A stretch of 64,000 nt of DNA from Paenibacillus ehimensis NBRC 15659 (GCF_004000785.1 NZ_BILX01000016.1:1-64000); one strand, 5' to 3'. Shown: positions 23,718 through 33,668, numbered from the stretch's first letter. The notes: generated from the letters alone by a model not told the origin. Made by a program: numbers and translations.

Positions 23718-24887
23718 TTATCCGCAATTGAGCGGATTCTCCCGAATCGACTCCGGGACCGGCCGCCCAAGCACCCGATAATATAACTCCTCATACTGCC
23801 GTGTAATCAAATCGTTGCAAAACGTATAGCGCGCGCGATACAAACAGGCGTCTACCGTCTTTTTGTACAAGCTTTCGTCCTTCAGCAGAGAGATGGCATA
23901 CGCCGCCATTTGTTCCACATCGCCGATGTCCGCCAAGTAACCGGTTTCCCCATGAGTGATCAACTCGGGAATGCCGCCGGCGTTCGAAGCGATCGTCGGC
24001 ACGCCGCAAGCCATCGCTTCCAGCGCAACCAAGCCGAAGCTTTCCTTCTCGGAGGGAAGCAGCATGAGGTCGGCTAACGACAGCAACTGGGCGACGTCGT
24101 CCTGCTTGCCGCAGAACGTGACCCGATCCAACAGCCCGAGCTCCTTTACCTTGCAGAGCACCTTGGACAGCTCCGGACCTTCGCCTACAAACAGGAGGCG
24201 GGAAGGCACTTCCTTACGGACCCGGTCGAAAATTTCCACAACATCCGTCACCCGTTTGACCGGACGGAAGTTGGAAATGTGAATCAAAATCTTCTCGTCG
24301 GGATGTGCAAACTCCTTGCGGAGCGACGCCACTTCACGAGGATAATACACCCGTTTGTCCACAAAATTGTAAGCCAGATCGATCGGCTTCTCGATGCCAA
24401 GCAGCTGCCGCGTTTCCTGGATCAAGTCTTGGGATACGGCGGTCACCGCATCGCTTTGGTTGATCGCATACCGGATCAGGTCGCTAAGCGACTCGTCCTG
24501 CGCCAGAACCGTAATATCGGTACCATGCAGTGTCGTTACCACTTTCAGCTCCGGACCGACCATCTGTTTAGCCAGCAGGGCGCAGACGGCGTGCGGAATG
24601 GCGTAATGAACATGCAGCAGGTCCAGCTCTTCCAGCTTGACCACTTGCGCAAGCTTGCTCGCCAAAGACAAATCGTAAGGCGGATATTTAAAGACGTAAT
24701 AGTCGTTGACTTCGACTTCGTGATAGAAGATGTTGCGGTCGAACTTTCCAAGTCGAAACGGCATGCTGTGCGTAATAAAATGAACCTCGTGCCCTTTTTC
24801 CGCAAGCAGCTTGCCGAGCTCGGTGGCGACGACGCCCGAACCCCCTAACGTGGGATAGCATGTAATTCCGATTTTTAACCGGTTCAT
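23718..24887 (-). CDS. bshA: N-acetyl-alpha-D-glucosaminyl L-malate synthase (bacillithiol)
   Basis: 389 residues, GT-B glycosyltransferase family 4. Joins UDP-GlcNAc to L-malate, the first step of bacillithiol synthesis. Signature regions: GITCYPTLGGSGVVATELG at the N-terminus, HVHYAIPHA, and the sugar-nucleotide site PSEKESFGLVALEAMACGVP. Clusters with bshB1, as in B. subtilis. Confidence 0.97.
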   Translation of the reverse strand: MNRLKIGITCYPTLGGSGVVATELGKLLAEKGHEVHFITHSMPFRLGKFDRNIFYHEVEVNDYYVFKYPPYDLSLASKLAQVVKLEELDLLHVHYAIPHAVCALLAKQMVGPELKVVTTLHGTDITVLAQDESLSDLIRYAINQSDAVTAVSQDLIQETRQLLGIEKPIDLAYNFVDKRVYYPREVASLRKEFAHPDEKILIHISNFRPVKRVTDVVEIFDRVRKEVPSRLLFVGEGPELSKVLCKVKELGLLDRVTFCGKQDDVAQLLSLADLMLLPSEKESFGLVALEAMACGVPTIASNAGGIPELITHGETGYLADIGDVEQMAAYAISLLKDESLYKKTVDACLYRARYTFCNDLITRQYEELYYRVLGRPVPESIRENPLNCG

Positions 24888-24932
24888 TGTTTTCGAGCCG
24901 CCTCCTTTTGCTCCTAGAATTGGTCACGCTTT

Positions 24933-25637
24933 TTAGAACAGTTCTGTCAAGTAAGGCAGCTTGCTGATGAAGCCTTCCGCATAACGGACCGCCCGTTTTT
25001 GCCCAAGCAGAGAGTCCCGGGCCTCCACCCGCTCAAGATAGCCTTGATTCAGCGGGGTGCGCACGATGTCGTTCCCGGCACCCGAACCCGAAGATTCGAA
25101 TTGGCTCCGGTACGCAAGCAGCGACGAGCGCTTGCTCTCATAATGGCCGGTCACGTCAACCATCACATCGGGCTCTATTACATCGTTGATGAAATAAAAA
25201 TAGCTTTCCTCAACCGTATGCGCCGGATGGTCCGGCAAGTACCGTCTCAGCTTCGCATTGAACAGCGCTTCCTGCACCAGCTTGCTGCAGGCGATATGGT
25301 CCGGATGCCGGTCTTCCCAATACGGTGCGAATACGATTCGCGGCTTCCAAGTGCGGATCTCCAAGGCAATTCGCTCCACATATTCCGGCAGCAGATAAAG
25401 TCCGCGGTCCGGCAGCTGCAGATTGGTGCGAACGGTCAGACCGAGCGTCTCCGATGCCGCCTTGGCTTCTTGTTGACGCGTTTCGACGGTGCCGTTAGAC
25501 GACATTTCCGCCAAGGTCAAATCGCAAATGCCGACCTTAAGTCCGGCTGCCGTATGCTTCGCAATGGTACCGCCCATACCGATTTCCGCATCGTCCGGGT
25601 GAGCGCCGAAAACAAGCAGATCAAGCGACTCGCTCAT
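24933..25637 (-). CDS. bshB1: bacillithiol biosynthesis deacetylase
   Basis: 234 residues, LmbE-like zinc deacetylase. Removes the acetyl group from GlcNAc-malate. Zinc motif [14 protein letters not shown] and the second ligand region [19 protein letters not shown] overlaps the mgsA stop (ATGA). bshC is not in the window. Confidence 0.97.
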   Translation of the reverse strand: MSESLDLLVFGAHPDDAEIGMGGTIAKHTAAGLKVGICDLTLAEMSSNGTVETRQQEAKAASETLGLTVRTNLQLPDRGLYLLPEYVERIALEIRTWKPRIVFAPYWEDRHPDHIACSKLVQEALFNAKLRRYLPDHPAHTVEESYFYFINDVIEPDVMVDVTGHYESKRSSLLAYRSQFESSGSGAGNDIVRTPLNQGYLERVEARDSLLGQKRAVRYAEGFISKLPYLTELF

Positions 25638-26059
25638 TGATCGATCCCCGGCTTGTATTTATGTACCAGCTCCCGCCAAGCGAAGTCTCCCCGGTCAAGC
25701 GCTTTGACCAAAATTTCCGCGGTCGCGATATTGGTGGCGCAAGGAATTCCTTGAACGTCGCACAGACGAAGCAAAGCAATAATATCGGGCTCGTGCGGCT
25801 GCGCCATGAGCGGATCGCGCAAAAAGATAATCAAATCAATTTCATTGGTCGCCACCAATGCTCCGATCTGCTGGTCACCTCCGAGCGGACCGGACATAAA
25901 GCGATTCACCTGCAGGTTCGTATTTTCCATTATGCGCGTGCCTGTCGTTCCGGTCGCATACAACGTATGATCTTGAAACACATTCTCGTAAGCCGTAACA
26001 AAATTTACCATTTCTTCTTTCTTGCGGTCGTGTGCGATAAGTGCGATTTTCATTGCCAT
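25634..26059 (-). CDS. mgsA: methylglyoxal synthase
   Basis: 141 residues. Converts dihydroxyacetone phosphate to methylglyoxal, a bypass under phosphate limitation or sugar excess. The ATG at 26059 ([18 protein letters not shown]) follows GAGGAG by ten bases and is preferred over the upstream frame extension to 26101. Phosphate/active-site region [11 protein letters not shown] and the catalytic Asp in [16 protein letters not shown] are present. Bacillithiol from the neighbouring genes helps to detoxify the product. Confidence 0.97.
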   Translation of the reverse strand: MAMKIALIAHDRKKEEMVNFVTAYENVFQDHTLYATGTTGTRIMENTNLQVNRFMSGPLGGDQQIGALVATNEIDLIIFLRDPLMAQPHEPDIIALLRLCDVQGIPCATNIATAEILVKALDRGDFAWRELVHKYKPGIDQ

Positions 26060-26144
26060 AGGATGGCTGCTCCTCTCTAAACTCCTATAAAACGAGGACA
26101 CTCGAGCGGTCCTCTTCGGCCCGGCCCCATGTCCTCTTTCGTTT

Positions 26145-26948
26145 TTAATCGATAAAATGTTCGAAGCCGTAAATCATACCGGTATATTCCATGACTTTCT
26201 GAACGGCCACCTTCACGCCAGGCATATAGCCGGCCCGGTCATACGAGTCGTGACGGATTTTCAAGGTTTGTCCGAAAGCGCCGAATACGACCTCCTGCTG
26301 GGCAAAGATGCCCGGCAGCCGAACGCTATGGATCCGGAATCCGTTATAATACCCTCCGCGGGAGCCTTCGATCGTCTCCACTTCGTCGGGATTGCCCTGA
26401 CGCAGCTCCTGACGCGCTTCGGAGATCATCTCCGCCGTCTTCACGGAAGTGCCCGAAGGCGCGTCCAGCTTCTGATCGCCATGATATTCGATAATCTCCA
26501 GATGAGGAAAATATTTGGCAGCTTGTGCGGCGAATTTCATCATCAGAATGGCACCGATCGAGAAGTTCGGGGCGATCAATCCGCCGATCCCCGCTTCCTT
26601 GCACTGCTTGTCCAGTTCGGCGATATCCTCCGGCGTAAAGCCGGTCGTCCCCATCACGGGGCGGACCTTATGTTGAATAGCCAGTCGGGTATGGGCTACC
26701 GCCGAATGCGGAGCCGTAAAATCAACCAGCACATCGGGTTTCGTTTCCGCGAGAGCAAGCTCCAGATCGTTCGTAACCGCAATTCCGCAAGCATCCAAGC
26801 CGACCAGTCTGCCTGCATCCGTTCCTACAGCGGAACGGTTAACCGCAGCGGCCAGCTCCAGCTCCGGGTCGCCCAAAACCAGCTTGACGACCTCGCGCCC
26901 CATGCGGCCTCCCGCTCCGGCAACCGCTACTTTGATGATTGGTTTCAT
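26145..26948 (-). CDS. dapB: 4-hydroxy-tetrahydrodipicolinate reductase
   Basis: 267 residues, lysine/diaminopimelate/dipicolinate pathway. N-terminal NAD(P) site [19 protein letters not shown], and active site [15 protein letters not shown]. In E. coli the active site carries two consecutive histidines; here the second is Gly (H-G-D-Q-K), while the first His and the Lys are kept. The gene sits between a TPR gene and mgsA as in related genomes. Confidence 0.97.
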   Translation of the reverse strand: MKPIIKVAVAGAGGRMGREVVKLVLGDPELELAAAVNRSAVGTDAGRLVGLDACGIAVTNDLELALAETKPDVLVDFTAPHSAVAHTRLAIQHKVRPVMGTTGFTPEDIAELDKQCKEAGIGGLIAPNFSIGAILMMKFAAQAAKYFPHLEIIEYHGDQKLDAPSGTSVKTAEMISEARQELRQGNPDEVETIEGSRGGYYNGFRIHSVRLPGIFAQQEVVFGAFGQTLKIRHDSYDRAGYMPGVKVAVQKVMEYTGMIYGFEHFID

Positions 26949-26991
26949 ATGGATTCATTGTCCTTTCCGCTTAGGTGTCGATCATTGGCAC

Positions 26992-27567
26992 TTATAGGGT
27001 AACGCTCATATATTCCTTCCATTTTTTCCGGTAGTCCGCGAGCAGCCGCAGGCCGATGGAATGCTGCGGATCCAGCTTGAGCAATTCCTGAACGGCCTGC
27101 ACGGCCGGAGCGAACTCCCCAAGCCGGGAATACGCGATACCCAATAGTAAAAAAGCTTCCTGTGAAAGCGGATCGAGCTTCACCGCCTGCTGCAGCAGCG
27201 ACACCGCCAGCCATAGCCGTTCGTCCGACTCCTCGAACAGCTTCTCTGCTTGAAGCGTCAGTTGGCGCGCCTGAAGGTGCTGCAGATGCAACGTGTAATG
27301 TTCATCCTCCGGCTCAAGCCGGACCGCTTGGCTTGCATGTGCCTCCGCTTTATCCAGCTTGCCGCTGCGTGCGTACGTAATGGACAGTTTATAATGATAC
27401 GCCGCGCATTCGGGATTCGTCGCAATCGCATGTTCGAACCAGGCGATGGCCTGTTCGAAGTCGTGATTCAATATCGATTCGTACGCTTTCTTGATGGCCT
27501 CTTCGCCCTTCAACTGCATCATCTCCTTCCTCAGCCAAGCCGGAAGCAAACTTTTCCAAGCCGACAT
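26992..27567 (-). CDS. TPR-repeat protein
   Basis: 191 residues, at least four TPR units (for example AIAWFEHAIATNPECAAYHY, YARSGKLDKAEAHASQAVRL, SLLQQAVKLDPLSQEAFLLL). No signal peptide. The ATG at 27567 has no clear ribosome-binding site. The double ATG at 27525/27522 is preceded by GAGGAAGGAG, so the real protein may start at residue 15 or 16. It lies in the mazG-dapB operon. Function unknown; scaffold role is inferred from the repeats. Confidence 0.78.
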   Translation of the reverse strand: MSAWKSLLPAWLRKEMMQLKGEEAIKKAYESILNHDFEQAIAWFEHAIATNPECAAYHYKLSITYARSGKLDKAEAHASQAVRLEPEDEHYTLHLQHLQARQLTLQAEKLFEESDERLWLAVSLLQQAVKLDPLSQEAFLLLGIAYSRLGEFAPAVQAVQELLKLDPQHSIGLRLLADYRKKWKEYMSVTL

Positions 27568-27604
27568 GAGAAGTGCAAGGTGATGGTACAGTATATGAAA
27601 AGAA

Positions 27605-27940
27605 TCAGGCGTCGGTGTTTATTTTCGTCCAACGGTCCGCGTCGCGCGTCCGGAATTTGTGCATGACCTTATCATGCGCTTCCGTCAAATCGATGCCTAG
27701 CGAATTCGCAAAACAGATGGTAATAAACAAGATGTCGCCAAGCTCAAGCTCGATGGAGTTCTCCTCCTCGGTGGCCTTTTTCGGCTTCTCGCCGTAACGA
27801 TGATTTACTTCCCGCGCCAGCTCCCCTACCTCTTCCGACATCCGGGCCAGCATCGTCAGCGGTTTGAAGTACCCTTCCTTAAACTGCGATATGTATTCGT
27901 GCACCTCGCCTTGGAGGTCCTTTAACGTTTTCTCGGACAT
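27605..27940 (-). CDS. ypjD: MazG-like nucleotide pyrophosphohydrolase (YpjD)
   Basis: 111 residues, single MazG domain with the metal-binding pattern MSEEVGELAREV and ELGDILF, followed by a C-terminal helix. Such enzymes hydrolyse non-canonical or excess NTPs/dNTPs. Same position upstream of dapB as B. subtilis ypjD. First gene of the long operon running toward birA; the 210-bp AT-rich region to the divergent yitT-like gene must hold both promoters, but I see none that is clear. Confidence 0.92.
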   Translation of the reverse strand: MSEKTLKDLQGEVHEYISQFKEGYFKPLTMLARMSEEVGELAREVNHRYGEKPKKATEEENSIELELGDILFITICFANSLGIDLTEAHDKVMHKFRTRDADRWTKINTDA

Positions 27941-28150
27941 ACCGGGAGATGTTCACCCACCTTATAATCAAGATGACTAACGATTGTGCGGACACAACCG
28001 TATCAGTACCATGTTAACGCAAAACGAGGGGGAATGACAAATTTTTTTTGCTCCCTAAAACTTTTTCACATCCTTTATCATGAAAAAAAGGGCAACGCGA
28101 TAACCTAAGAGAATGTTAATATAAACATCTTTTCGAATCGAGGTGGAGTT

Positions 28151-29017
28151 ATGCCGGACCGCTTAAAAGCACATCTGAAAAACATTGTTCCCATTATCCT
28201 CGGAACGGCGATCTATGCGTTCGGAATTCATTATTTTGTGATCTCCAACGAATTGATGGAAGGCGGCGTGACCGGAGTTGCCCTGCTGCTCTCTTATATT
28301 TTCGGGTTGCCGCCGTCCTTGACGACTTTAGGTCTGAACATCCCGCTTTTCTACTTAGGATGGCGCATTTTGGGCAAGGCGTCGATGGGCTATACGGTGC
28401 TGGGCACCTTGTCCGTATCGTTCTTTCTATGGGTCATGGAGCGGCTCATTCAGATGGGGTGGTTGGTTCCGTTCCGGACGGAGCACGATTTTTTTCTGGC
28501 AACGGCCTATGCCGGCTTTACGCTTGGTCTGGGTCTCGGTATCGTTTTCCGGTATGGCGGAACGACCGGAGGGTCGGACATCCTGGCAAGAGTCGCCCAC
28601 AAACTGAAGGGCTGGAGCATCGGGCAAGTGATCTTGATTATGGACGTAGTCGTCATCGGCTCCTCGCTCTTTTTTCTCCCGAAGGAAAAAATCTTATATA
28701 CCTTTGTCGCCGTTTTCATCGCTTCGAAGCTGATTGACATTCTGATCGAAGGGGCGTATGCCGCCAAATCGTTCATGATCATCACCGATCACGCCGATGA
28801 GGTTTCCGCGGCGATTACGAAGGAATTGGACCGGGGAGCCACCCTGTTCCCCGCGGTCGGAGCCTATTCCAAGCAGCCCAAAAACGTCGTCTACTGCGTC
28901 GTCGCCCGGAGCGAAATGAAAAGGCTTAAAGACCTCGTCCGTTCTATCGATCCCCTCGCATTTCTCATTATTACGGAGGTTCACGACGTTGTGGGCGAAG
29001 GCTTTAAGCCAAATTAA
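28151..29017 (+). CDS. ypjC: YitT-family membrane protein (YpjC-like)
   Basis: 288 residues. Five or six N-terminal hydrophobic helices (DUF161) followed by a cytoplasmic DUF2179 domain of about 90 residues (SFMIITDHADEVSAAITKEL...). The ATG follows GAGGTGGAGTT. Transport role is presumed but no substrate is known. It is convergent with the ypjB-like gene, 8 bp apart, matching the B. subtilis ypjABCD neighbourhood though in the opposite orientation. Confidence 0.9.
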   Translation: MPDRLKAHLKNIVPIILGTAIYAFGIHYFVISNELMEGGVTGVALLLSYIFGLPPSLTTLGLNIPLFYLGWRILGKASMGYTVLGTLSVSFFLWVMERLIQMGWLVPFRTEHDFFLATAYAGFTLGLGLGIVFRYGGTTGGSDILARVAHKLKGWSIGQVILIMDVVVIGSSLFFLPKEKILYTFVAVFIASKLIDILIEGAYAAKSFMIITDHADEVSAAITKELDRGATLFPAVGAYSKQPKNVVYCVVARSEMKRLKDLVRSIDPLAFLIITEVHDVVGEGFKPN

Positions 29018-29025
29018 ATCTTATT

Positions 29026-29910
29026 TTAACTTCCCGGCGTTTCTTGATCAGGACGGCGGACCGGAACAAGGCCGCCGTTTTTCTTGGATAACCGCCAGCC
29101 GGCAAAGCCGAGCGATGCCAGGATGACGGAACCAAGCGTCACAATCCATAGAATCGGGTTCTGCGGTTCGGGGTAAGGCAGATAGGCAGTCGTCTCCCGT
29201 TTGAGAAACAGTTTATCGAGCAAGCCGCGGAGCGGAGGCACTGCATTAAGCACGTTGCGGTACAGCTCGCCTTCCCCTTGAGCCTGAAGCTTAATGAAAG
29301 TTGCAAACGAATCGAGCTTCTCGACGTCCGTAGGGCTGCGGCTGATCAACAAGCTCGGGCGGATGATGCCGATATGCTGCTCCAGCAAGGCCGCTCCTCT
29401 TCGAACCTCGGCTCTATTTTTATCGGTTGCGGCCTTTTCGAGCAGGTTCACATCGTCGGAGAGCAGCTTGTCATACTGCAGCCATAGCGGCGTATGAGGG
29501 TGCGTGAGCGCATCCGCAGCGAGACGAATTTTAGCGGCTGCTACCAGTCCTTCATCCGGTTTAAAGCTTACCGCGTTGAACACCCGTTTCGCATCCGTAA
29601 CGGCCCGGGTGAGCGCGTTCATTCCTTCGATTGACGTGAGACCTTCAAAGCGTATCTTCGGTATTTGATCGCTTAGCTGCTGAAGCGCCATCAGACTTCC
29701 GGGAACGTCTCCCTGCTTTGCTTTTTGGTACAGCTCCTCCGCCGTTCTGCCCAGCAGCTCTGTCTTCTGCACCTGCTCCGCCGAGGGCCTGTACGCCGAC
29801 GTTTCTTTTGTGCTTTCTCCCTTTCCGCACCCGGTTGCAACCAGCATTAAGCTGACGGATAGGGCCAGCCAAACCCCGAACCTGCGCCATCTTCGAGCCT
29901 TTCCGGCCAT
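29026..29910 (-). CDS. ypjB: sporulation protein YpjB
   Basis: 294 residues. ATG 29910 lies ten bases after AGGAGG and is chosen over ATG 29934, which precedes that site. N-terminal signal with a Cys (LMLVATGCGKG) that could be a lipobox although Ala at -3 is atypical; a helical extracytoplasmic region; a C-terminal membrane helix (ILWIVTLGSVILASLGFAGW) and basic tail. The YpjB family is named from a sporulation-related gene of B. subtilis; mechanism unknown. Position between ypjA and ypjC supports the call. Confidence 0.83.
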   Translation of the reverse strand: MAGKARRWRRFGVWLALSVSLMLVATGCGKGESTKETSAYRPSAEQVQKTELLGRTAEELYQKAKQGDVPGSLMALQQLSDQIPKIRFEGLTSIEGMNALTRAVTDAKRVFNAVSFKPDEGLVAAAKIRLAADALTHPHTPLWLQYDKLLSDDVNLLEKAATDKNRAEVRRGAALLEQHIGIIRPSLLISRSPTDVEKLDSFATFIKLQAQGEGELYRNVLNAVPPLRGLLDKLFLKRETTAYLPYPEPQNPILWIVTLGSVILASLGFAGWRLSKKNGGLVPVRRPDQETPGS

Positions 29911-29964
29911 TGGGACATCCCCTCCTAAGTTCATCCTATGGAGAGAAAGCGCCGATTAGACCGA

Positions 29965-30645
29965 CTATTTGGACGGGTTTCTTGCCGGCCGAAGCTCTCT
30001 AACGAACCACAGCGCAAGAGCTAAAGCGACACTAAATACACTCAATGCTAAAGTAAACGTGGCAATTTCAGATAGATTGTCCTCCAGCACTTTCGGCAGC
30101 CATGGATAAACCCCTTGCCCGTAATCCATCGCATCGTTCCACAATACCCAGCAAGCGACCAGGATAACGGAGAGCCAACGATAACGGTACAATCTGAAGT
30201 ATAGAATCGCTTCAGCCGCCATGCCAAGATGAGAGAACACCAGCATCCAATCCTGCCATACAAGAATATCTCCCTGATAAGCCCCGGCAAAAATCATCGC
30301 AACGGCCCAAATCCCATATTTAAACGAAGTTACGACAGCGAACGCTTCAACAAAGCATCTCCAGCCGCTTTTCTTGGTTGGGCTCAAAGTGCCGGCCTTC
30401 GATCGATAGTGGTCAAGAAGCCAATATGCTACCGCCCAAGTAAAAAACAAACTGGCGGTAGGGCTATCCGGCACAAATGGCAAATAAAGCGGCGATATTT
30501 CAACGGCCGTATAAACCAACTGATTGCCGTACCATATATAGCCGTATACCGTCCCAAGCAGATTAATCCAAAACAAACTCCACAGCATAAACCGGCTGCT
30601 CAAAAATTCGCGCGAAAACCAGTACGACAAGCTCCTTCCCAGCAA
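29965..30645 (-). CDS. ypjA: YpjA-like membrane protein (DUF1405)
   Basis: 226 residues with about six membrane helices. It starts with TTG at 30645, eight bases after GGAGG. The sequence has the DUF1405 pattern (NLLGTVYGYIWYGNQL, PDSPTASLFFTWAVAYWLLD). Function unknown. It follows the qcr terminator and precedes ypjB by about 55 bp; same order as in B. subtilis. Confidence 0.88.
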   Translation of the reverse strand: MLGRSLSYWFSREFLSSRFMLWSLFWINLLGTVYGYIWYGNQLVYTAVEISPLYLPFVPDSPTASLFFTWAVAYWLLDHYRSKAGTLSPTKKSGWRCFVEAFAVVTSFKYGIWAVAMIFAGAYQGDILVWQDWMLVFSHLGMAAEAILYFRLYRYRWLSVILVACWVLWNDAMDYGQGVYPWLPKVLEDNLSEIATFTLALSVFSVALALALWFVRELRPARNPSK

Positions 30646-30705
30646 AACGGCTCCCTCCAGCTCCTTATGTGTTCAACCCCGCCGATCCTTAGCTTCCTCG
30701 ATCTT

Positions 30706-30737
30706 AAAAAAACCTGACCGCGCTTAACGGTCAGGTT
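30706..30737 (-). terminator. terminator of the qcr operon
   Basis: Minus strand: perfect 10-bp stem AACCTGACCG/CGGTCAGGTT, 7-nt loop, T7 run, directly after the qcrC stop. Confidence 0.93.
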
Positions 30738-30745
30738 CGGTTGGA

Positions 30746-31642
30746 TTATTTGCTTGCTTTTTGTTTGGCGAGCCAGTCAGCCAGCTTGTCGATGTCAGCT
30801 TCCGTCAAACCTTTTGAGATGTTCGCATCATATTGGGCCGGCATGCTGCCTTGGCCTTTCTTGATGATGCCGAGAATCTCATCCTTCGAATGCTTGTCGC
30901 CGACTCCGCGAAGTGCTGGAATTTTGGCGGAAGGCATTCCTTTCAGGTCGCCGCCGTGGCATGCAAGACAAGTGGATTTTTGGTAAATCGCTGCAGCCGG
31001 GTCGTCCGGCGCGACGATCGCTGCGGCTTGCTGAGCCGGTTTCTTGGCTCCGCCGCCGCCTTCTCCGCCAGCTTTCCCCTTGTTCGCATGCATTTCCTCT
31101 TCCCGCTTGATATGCTCGGGAATTACGTTTTTCTCTTTCAGTTCCAATTGATAGTGATGCCAAGACGTATACGTCAGATAAGTGACGGCAATCAGGCTCA
31201 AGAACATCAGAGAGGAAGCGATCGGACGCTTATAAAAGCGTCTTTCTTTCCCCGTATCCAAGAACGGCGCCAGCAACAGGCCACCGAAGAGGATACCCGG
31301 AACACCGACCGTACCGAGCACCACAAACTGGTTCGAAGTGTACGGATATTTCAGCAGCTGGTACATAAACAGGAAGTACCAGTCCGGCATCGGGATGAAT
31401 TGGGTGTTCGTCGGATCAGCCGGATAACCAAGCGGAGCCGCTTCGGACATAACCAAAGTCAGAATCCCGACCAGAACGACAACGCCAACCATCCATTCTT
31501 TTAATAGAAAGTTCGGAATAAATACTTCCGATTTTCCGGGATAAGCGGAATAATCTTGGGGAATCATCCGCGACGACTTGGCACGTACGCGCGAATCCCC
31601 GACGTAAACGATTTTTTCATCAGTTTTATGACCGTGAGCCAC
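30746..31642 (-). CDS. qcrC: menaquinol:cytochrome c reductase, cytochrome b/c subunit
   Basis: 298 residues. Fusion of the subunit-IV-like half of cytochrome b (three membrane helices, PDWYFLFMYQLLKYPY) with a C-terminal cytochrome c domain holding the heme motif CLACH, joined by a Gly/Ala/Lys-rich linker with a GGEGGGG tract. This fused form is typical of Bacillales bc complexes. The axial Met is probably in GSMPAQ. It follows qcrB in the operon. Confidence 0.97.
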   Translation of the reverse strand: MAHGHKTDEKIVYVGDSRVRAKSSRMIPQDYSAYPGKSEVFIPNFLLKEWMVGVVVLVGILTLVMSEAAPLGYPADPTNTQFIPMPDWYFLFMYQLLKYPYTSNQFVVLGTVGVPGILFGGLLLAPFLDTGKERRFYKRPIASSLMFLSLIAVTYLTYTSWHHYQLELKEKNVIPEHIKREEEMHANKGKAGGEGGGGAKKPAQQAAAIVAPDDPAAAIYQKSTCLACHGGDLKGMPSAKIPALRGVGDKHSKDEILGIIKKGQGSMPAQYDANISKGLTEADIDKLADWLAKQKASK

Positions 31643-31700
31643 GATTCGCCCCTCCTTCTCATTTTCTCATGAATACCGGCTCAGCAGGCCTCACCGGTTC

Positions 31701-32372
31701 TTACAACGGACCGGAAATCCCTTGCTTGCGGATCATGAAGAAGTGTCCGGCGAGCAGGGCAAGCAAAGCTCCCGGCAGGAAGAACACGTGCAGAGCAAAG
31801 AATCTGGTCAGCGTCTGAGCGCCTACGATCTCGCCGCCCTGCAGAAGCGTCTTGGCATACGGACCGATTAACGGCGCCGACTCGACGATCTTCAGCGTAA
31901 CGCTTGTTGCGAAATAGGCTTTGTTATCCCAAGGCAACAGATAACCCGTCAAACCGAGTCCCAACATGACGAAGAAGATGAGCATACCTACTACCCAGTT
32001 CATCTCGCGGGGCGCCTTGTAAGAACCCGTAAAGAAAACGCGGAGCGTATGTAAGAACATCATCACGATAACTAAGCTGGCTCCCCAGTGATGCATGCCG
32101 CGGACAATAACGCCGAAAGCCACTTTATGCTGCAGGTAATCGACGCTCGCATAGGCATTGATAATATCCGGCACGTAATACATGGTCAGGAACATACCGG
32201 ACAAGATTTGTATAACTGTGATAAAGAATGTCAACCCGCCAAAGCAATAGACGAATGCGGAGAAGTGGTGCGCCGGGTTTACGTGCTCCGGTACCTCGTG
32301 GTCCGCTACGTCCCTCCACATCGGCGTGATATCCAGACGTTCATCAATCCAGTTATAGACACTTTTAAACAT
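31701..32372 (-). CDS. qcrB: menaquinol:cytochrome c reductase, cytochrome b6 subunit
   Basis: 223 residues, four membrane helices, with the heme-ligating histidines in RGMHHWGASLVIVMMFLHTLR-type helix II and FALHVFFLPG helix IV. Cytochrome b6-like N-terminal half of the bc complex that oxidises menaquinol. Lies between qcrA and qcrC. A Cys near the N-terminus (VYCFGG) stands close to the conserved cytochrome b6 region. Confidence 0.97.
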   Translation of the reverse strand: MFKSVYNWIDERLDITPMWRDVADHEVPEHVNPAHHFSAFVYCFGGLTFFITVIQILSGMFLTMYYVPDIINAYASVDYLQHKVAFGVIVRGMHHWGASLVIVMMFLHTLRVFFTGSYKAPREMNWVVGMLIFFVMLGLGLTGYLLPWDNKAYFATSVTLKIVESAPLIGPYAKTLLQGGEIVGAQTLTRFFALHVFFLPGALLALLAGHFFMIRKQGISGPL

Positions 32373-32391
32373 CTGATGTTACGCCTCCTTA

Positions 32392-32937
32392 TTACACCCG
32401 TTTGTTCGGACCGAGCTGACCCAGATACACAAAGCCCTGTTCGATCTTCACTTCATATTCGTCGAGCGGCAGCGGTGCGACGGCCAAGTTTTTGCCGTCC
32501 GCCGTATAGTGGGCGCCGTGGCAAGGACAGTAATATTGATCCTTAAATTCCGGGCTGCCGTTCCAGTTGACGGTACAGCCAAGGTGCTTACACGTCGGAT
32601 TGAGCGCGAAGACTTTGCCGTCCTTCCCTTTGGAAATCCACGCCTCAAGCTCCGGTTCGCTTTCGTACCAGCCGTCCACTTGATGAATTTTAAATTTAAA
32701 GGATTTCGGCTCGTTCGTTACCTTCGATTCTTCTACAACCTTAACCCATTGAGCCTGAGCTTTAGGCTGAAGAACCGGATCCACCGCAAACCGAATCATC
32801 GGAACCAGCATCCCGGCGCCCATGAAAGCTCCCGCTCCGCCAAGGGTGTAGTTAAGAAACTGGCGTCTGGACATTTCACGACGCGCCACCGGCTTCTCAC
32901 CGTGATGCTGCGACTCTTGATTCGAGTGATCGTTCAT
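32392..32937 (-). CDS. qcrA: menaquinol:cytochrome c reductase, Rieske iron-sulfur subunit
   Basis: 181 residues. Twin-arginine-like N-terminus (RREMSRRQFLNY) with one membrane anchor and a C-terminal Rieske domain with the paired ligand boxes CKHLGC and CPCHGAHY. Carries electrons from menaquinol to the cytochrome c part. First gene of qcrABC, with a strong promoter 75 bp upstream. Confidence 0.97.
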   Translation of the reverse strand: MNDHSNQESQHHGEKPVARREMSRRQFLNYTLGGAGAFMGAGMLVPMIRFAVDPVLQPKAQAQWVKVVEESKVTNEPKSFKFKIHQVDGWYESEPELEAWISKGKDGKVFALNPTCKHLGCTVNWNGSPEFKDQYYCPCHGAHYTADGKNLAVAPLPLDEYEVKIEQGFVYLGQLGPNKRV

Positions 32938-33011
32938 TCTCGTTCTACCCCCTTTTGCAACATATATCAGTCGTTCGACATAACTTTACACCAGATACTA
33001 GGACATAACTA

Positions 33012-33040
33012 ATAATAGCTTACGTCTCTGGGTGCGTCAA
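33012..33040 (-). promoter_or_regulatory. sigma-A promoter of qcrABC
   Basis: Minus strand: TTGACG, exactly 17 bp, TATTAT; ten of twelve consensus positions match. Located 75-103 bp upstream of the qcrA start. Confidence 0.8.
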
Positions 33041-33178
33041 GAATGCAGACAGGCCATTCCGGCGTGTAATTCTGGCCGCTGATAACACTGTTAACGAAAT
33101 TGTCACAACTGCCGGAACACCCTGAAAATGAGGGCTCTTTGCATAGAATTTGCATTGTTGCCACAGATCATACATGCT

Positions 33179-33631
33179 TCACAGCGTTTGCCTGCCGCTC
33201 CATAAAGCCGTTACCGCTTCGGCAGCCCGTCTCTTCGCGTCGGAGGCGGATCGGCGAAGCTCATCCGGTGTAAATCGAAGCAAAAGATCCGCTTTTCCAC
33301 TCAGCTCGTCCGGGTTTAAAACTAGCTCCTCCTCCGATTTGGCGGTCACGATCACCACATACCGGAATCCGGCTTCCTTAAGCCTGACGCAGGTTTCTCC
33401 AAGGAACGCTTCTCCCGGGCCCGATGGAACGAAGTGAATTGCAGGATAGGTAACCGTCCGGCCTTTAAACGGGATCTCCAATAGATCAAGAGCGTCGCGC
33501 AGCCGCTCGAGCTCGCTTGCCGCCTGCCACGGCACTTCCGTTCCCCGAAGTCCCGTTACCGGCAGCAGGCACGTGTCAAGGTAAGGGCGTAGCTCCTCCC
33601 ACTGCGTTTCTTGAATGTCGCTGAATTTCAT
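33179..33631 (-). CDS. ypiF: YpiF-like protein (DUF2487)
   Basis: 150 residues, soluble. The ATG at 33631 lies six bases after AAGGTG; upstream ATG/GTG codons overlap that site. The pattern (MKFSDIQETQWEELRPYLDT, RTVTYPAIHFVP, ending RRAAEAVTALW) fits the DUF2487/YpiF family, which lies immediately upstream of qcrA in B. subtilis as here. Function unknown. A 240-bp gap with the qcr promoter follows. Confidence 0.85.
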   Translation of the reverse strand: MKFSDIQETQWEELRPYLDTCLLPVTGLRGTEVPWQAASELERLRDALDLLEIPFKGRTVTYPAIHFVPSGPGEAFLGETCVRLKEAGFRYVVIVTAKSEEELVLNPDELSGKADLLLRFTPDELRRSASDAKRRAAEAVTALWSGRQTL

Positions 33632-33668
33632 ATACATCACCTTCTTTCCCGCTCTCTACTTTAACATA

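Noticed and set aside
33060-33120. TTGTGACAATTTCGTTAACA upstream of the qcr promoter as a Rex or cre site
   Set aside because: Only the left Rex half-site (TTGTGA) or right cre half fits; the other half does not match.
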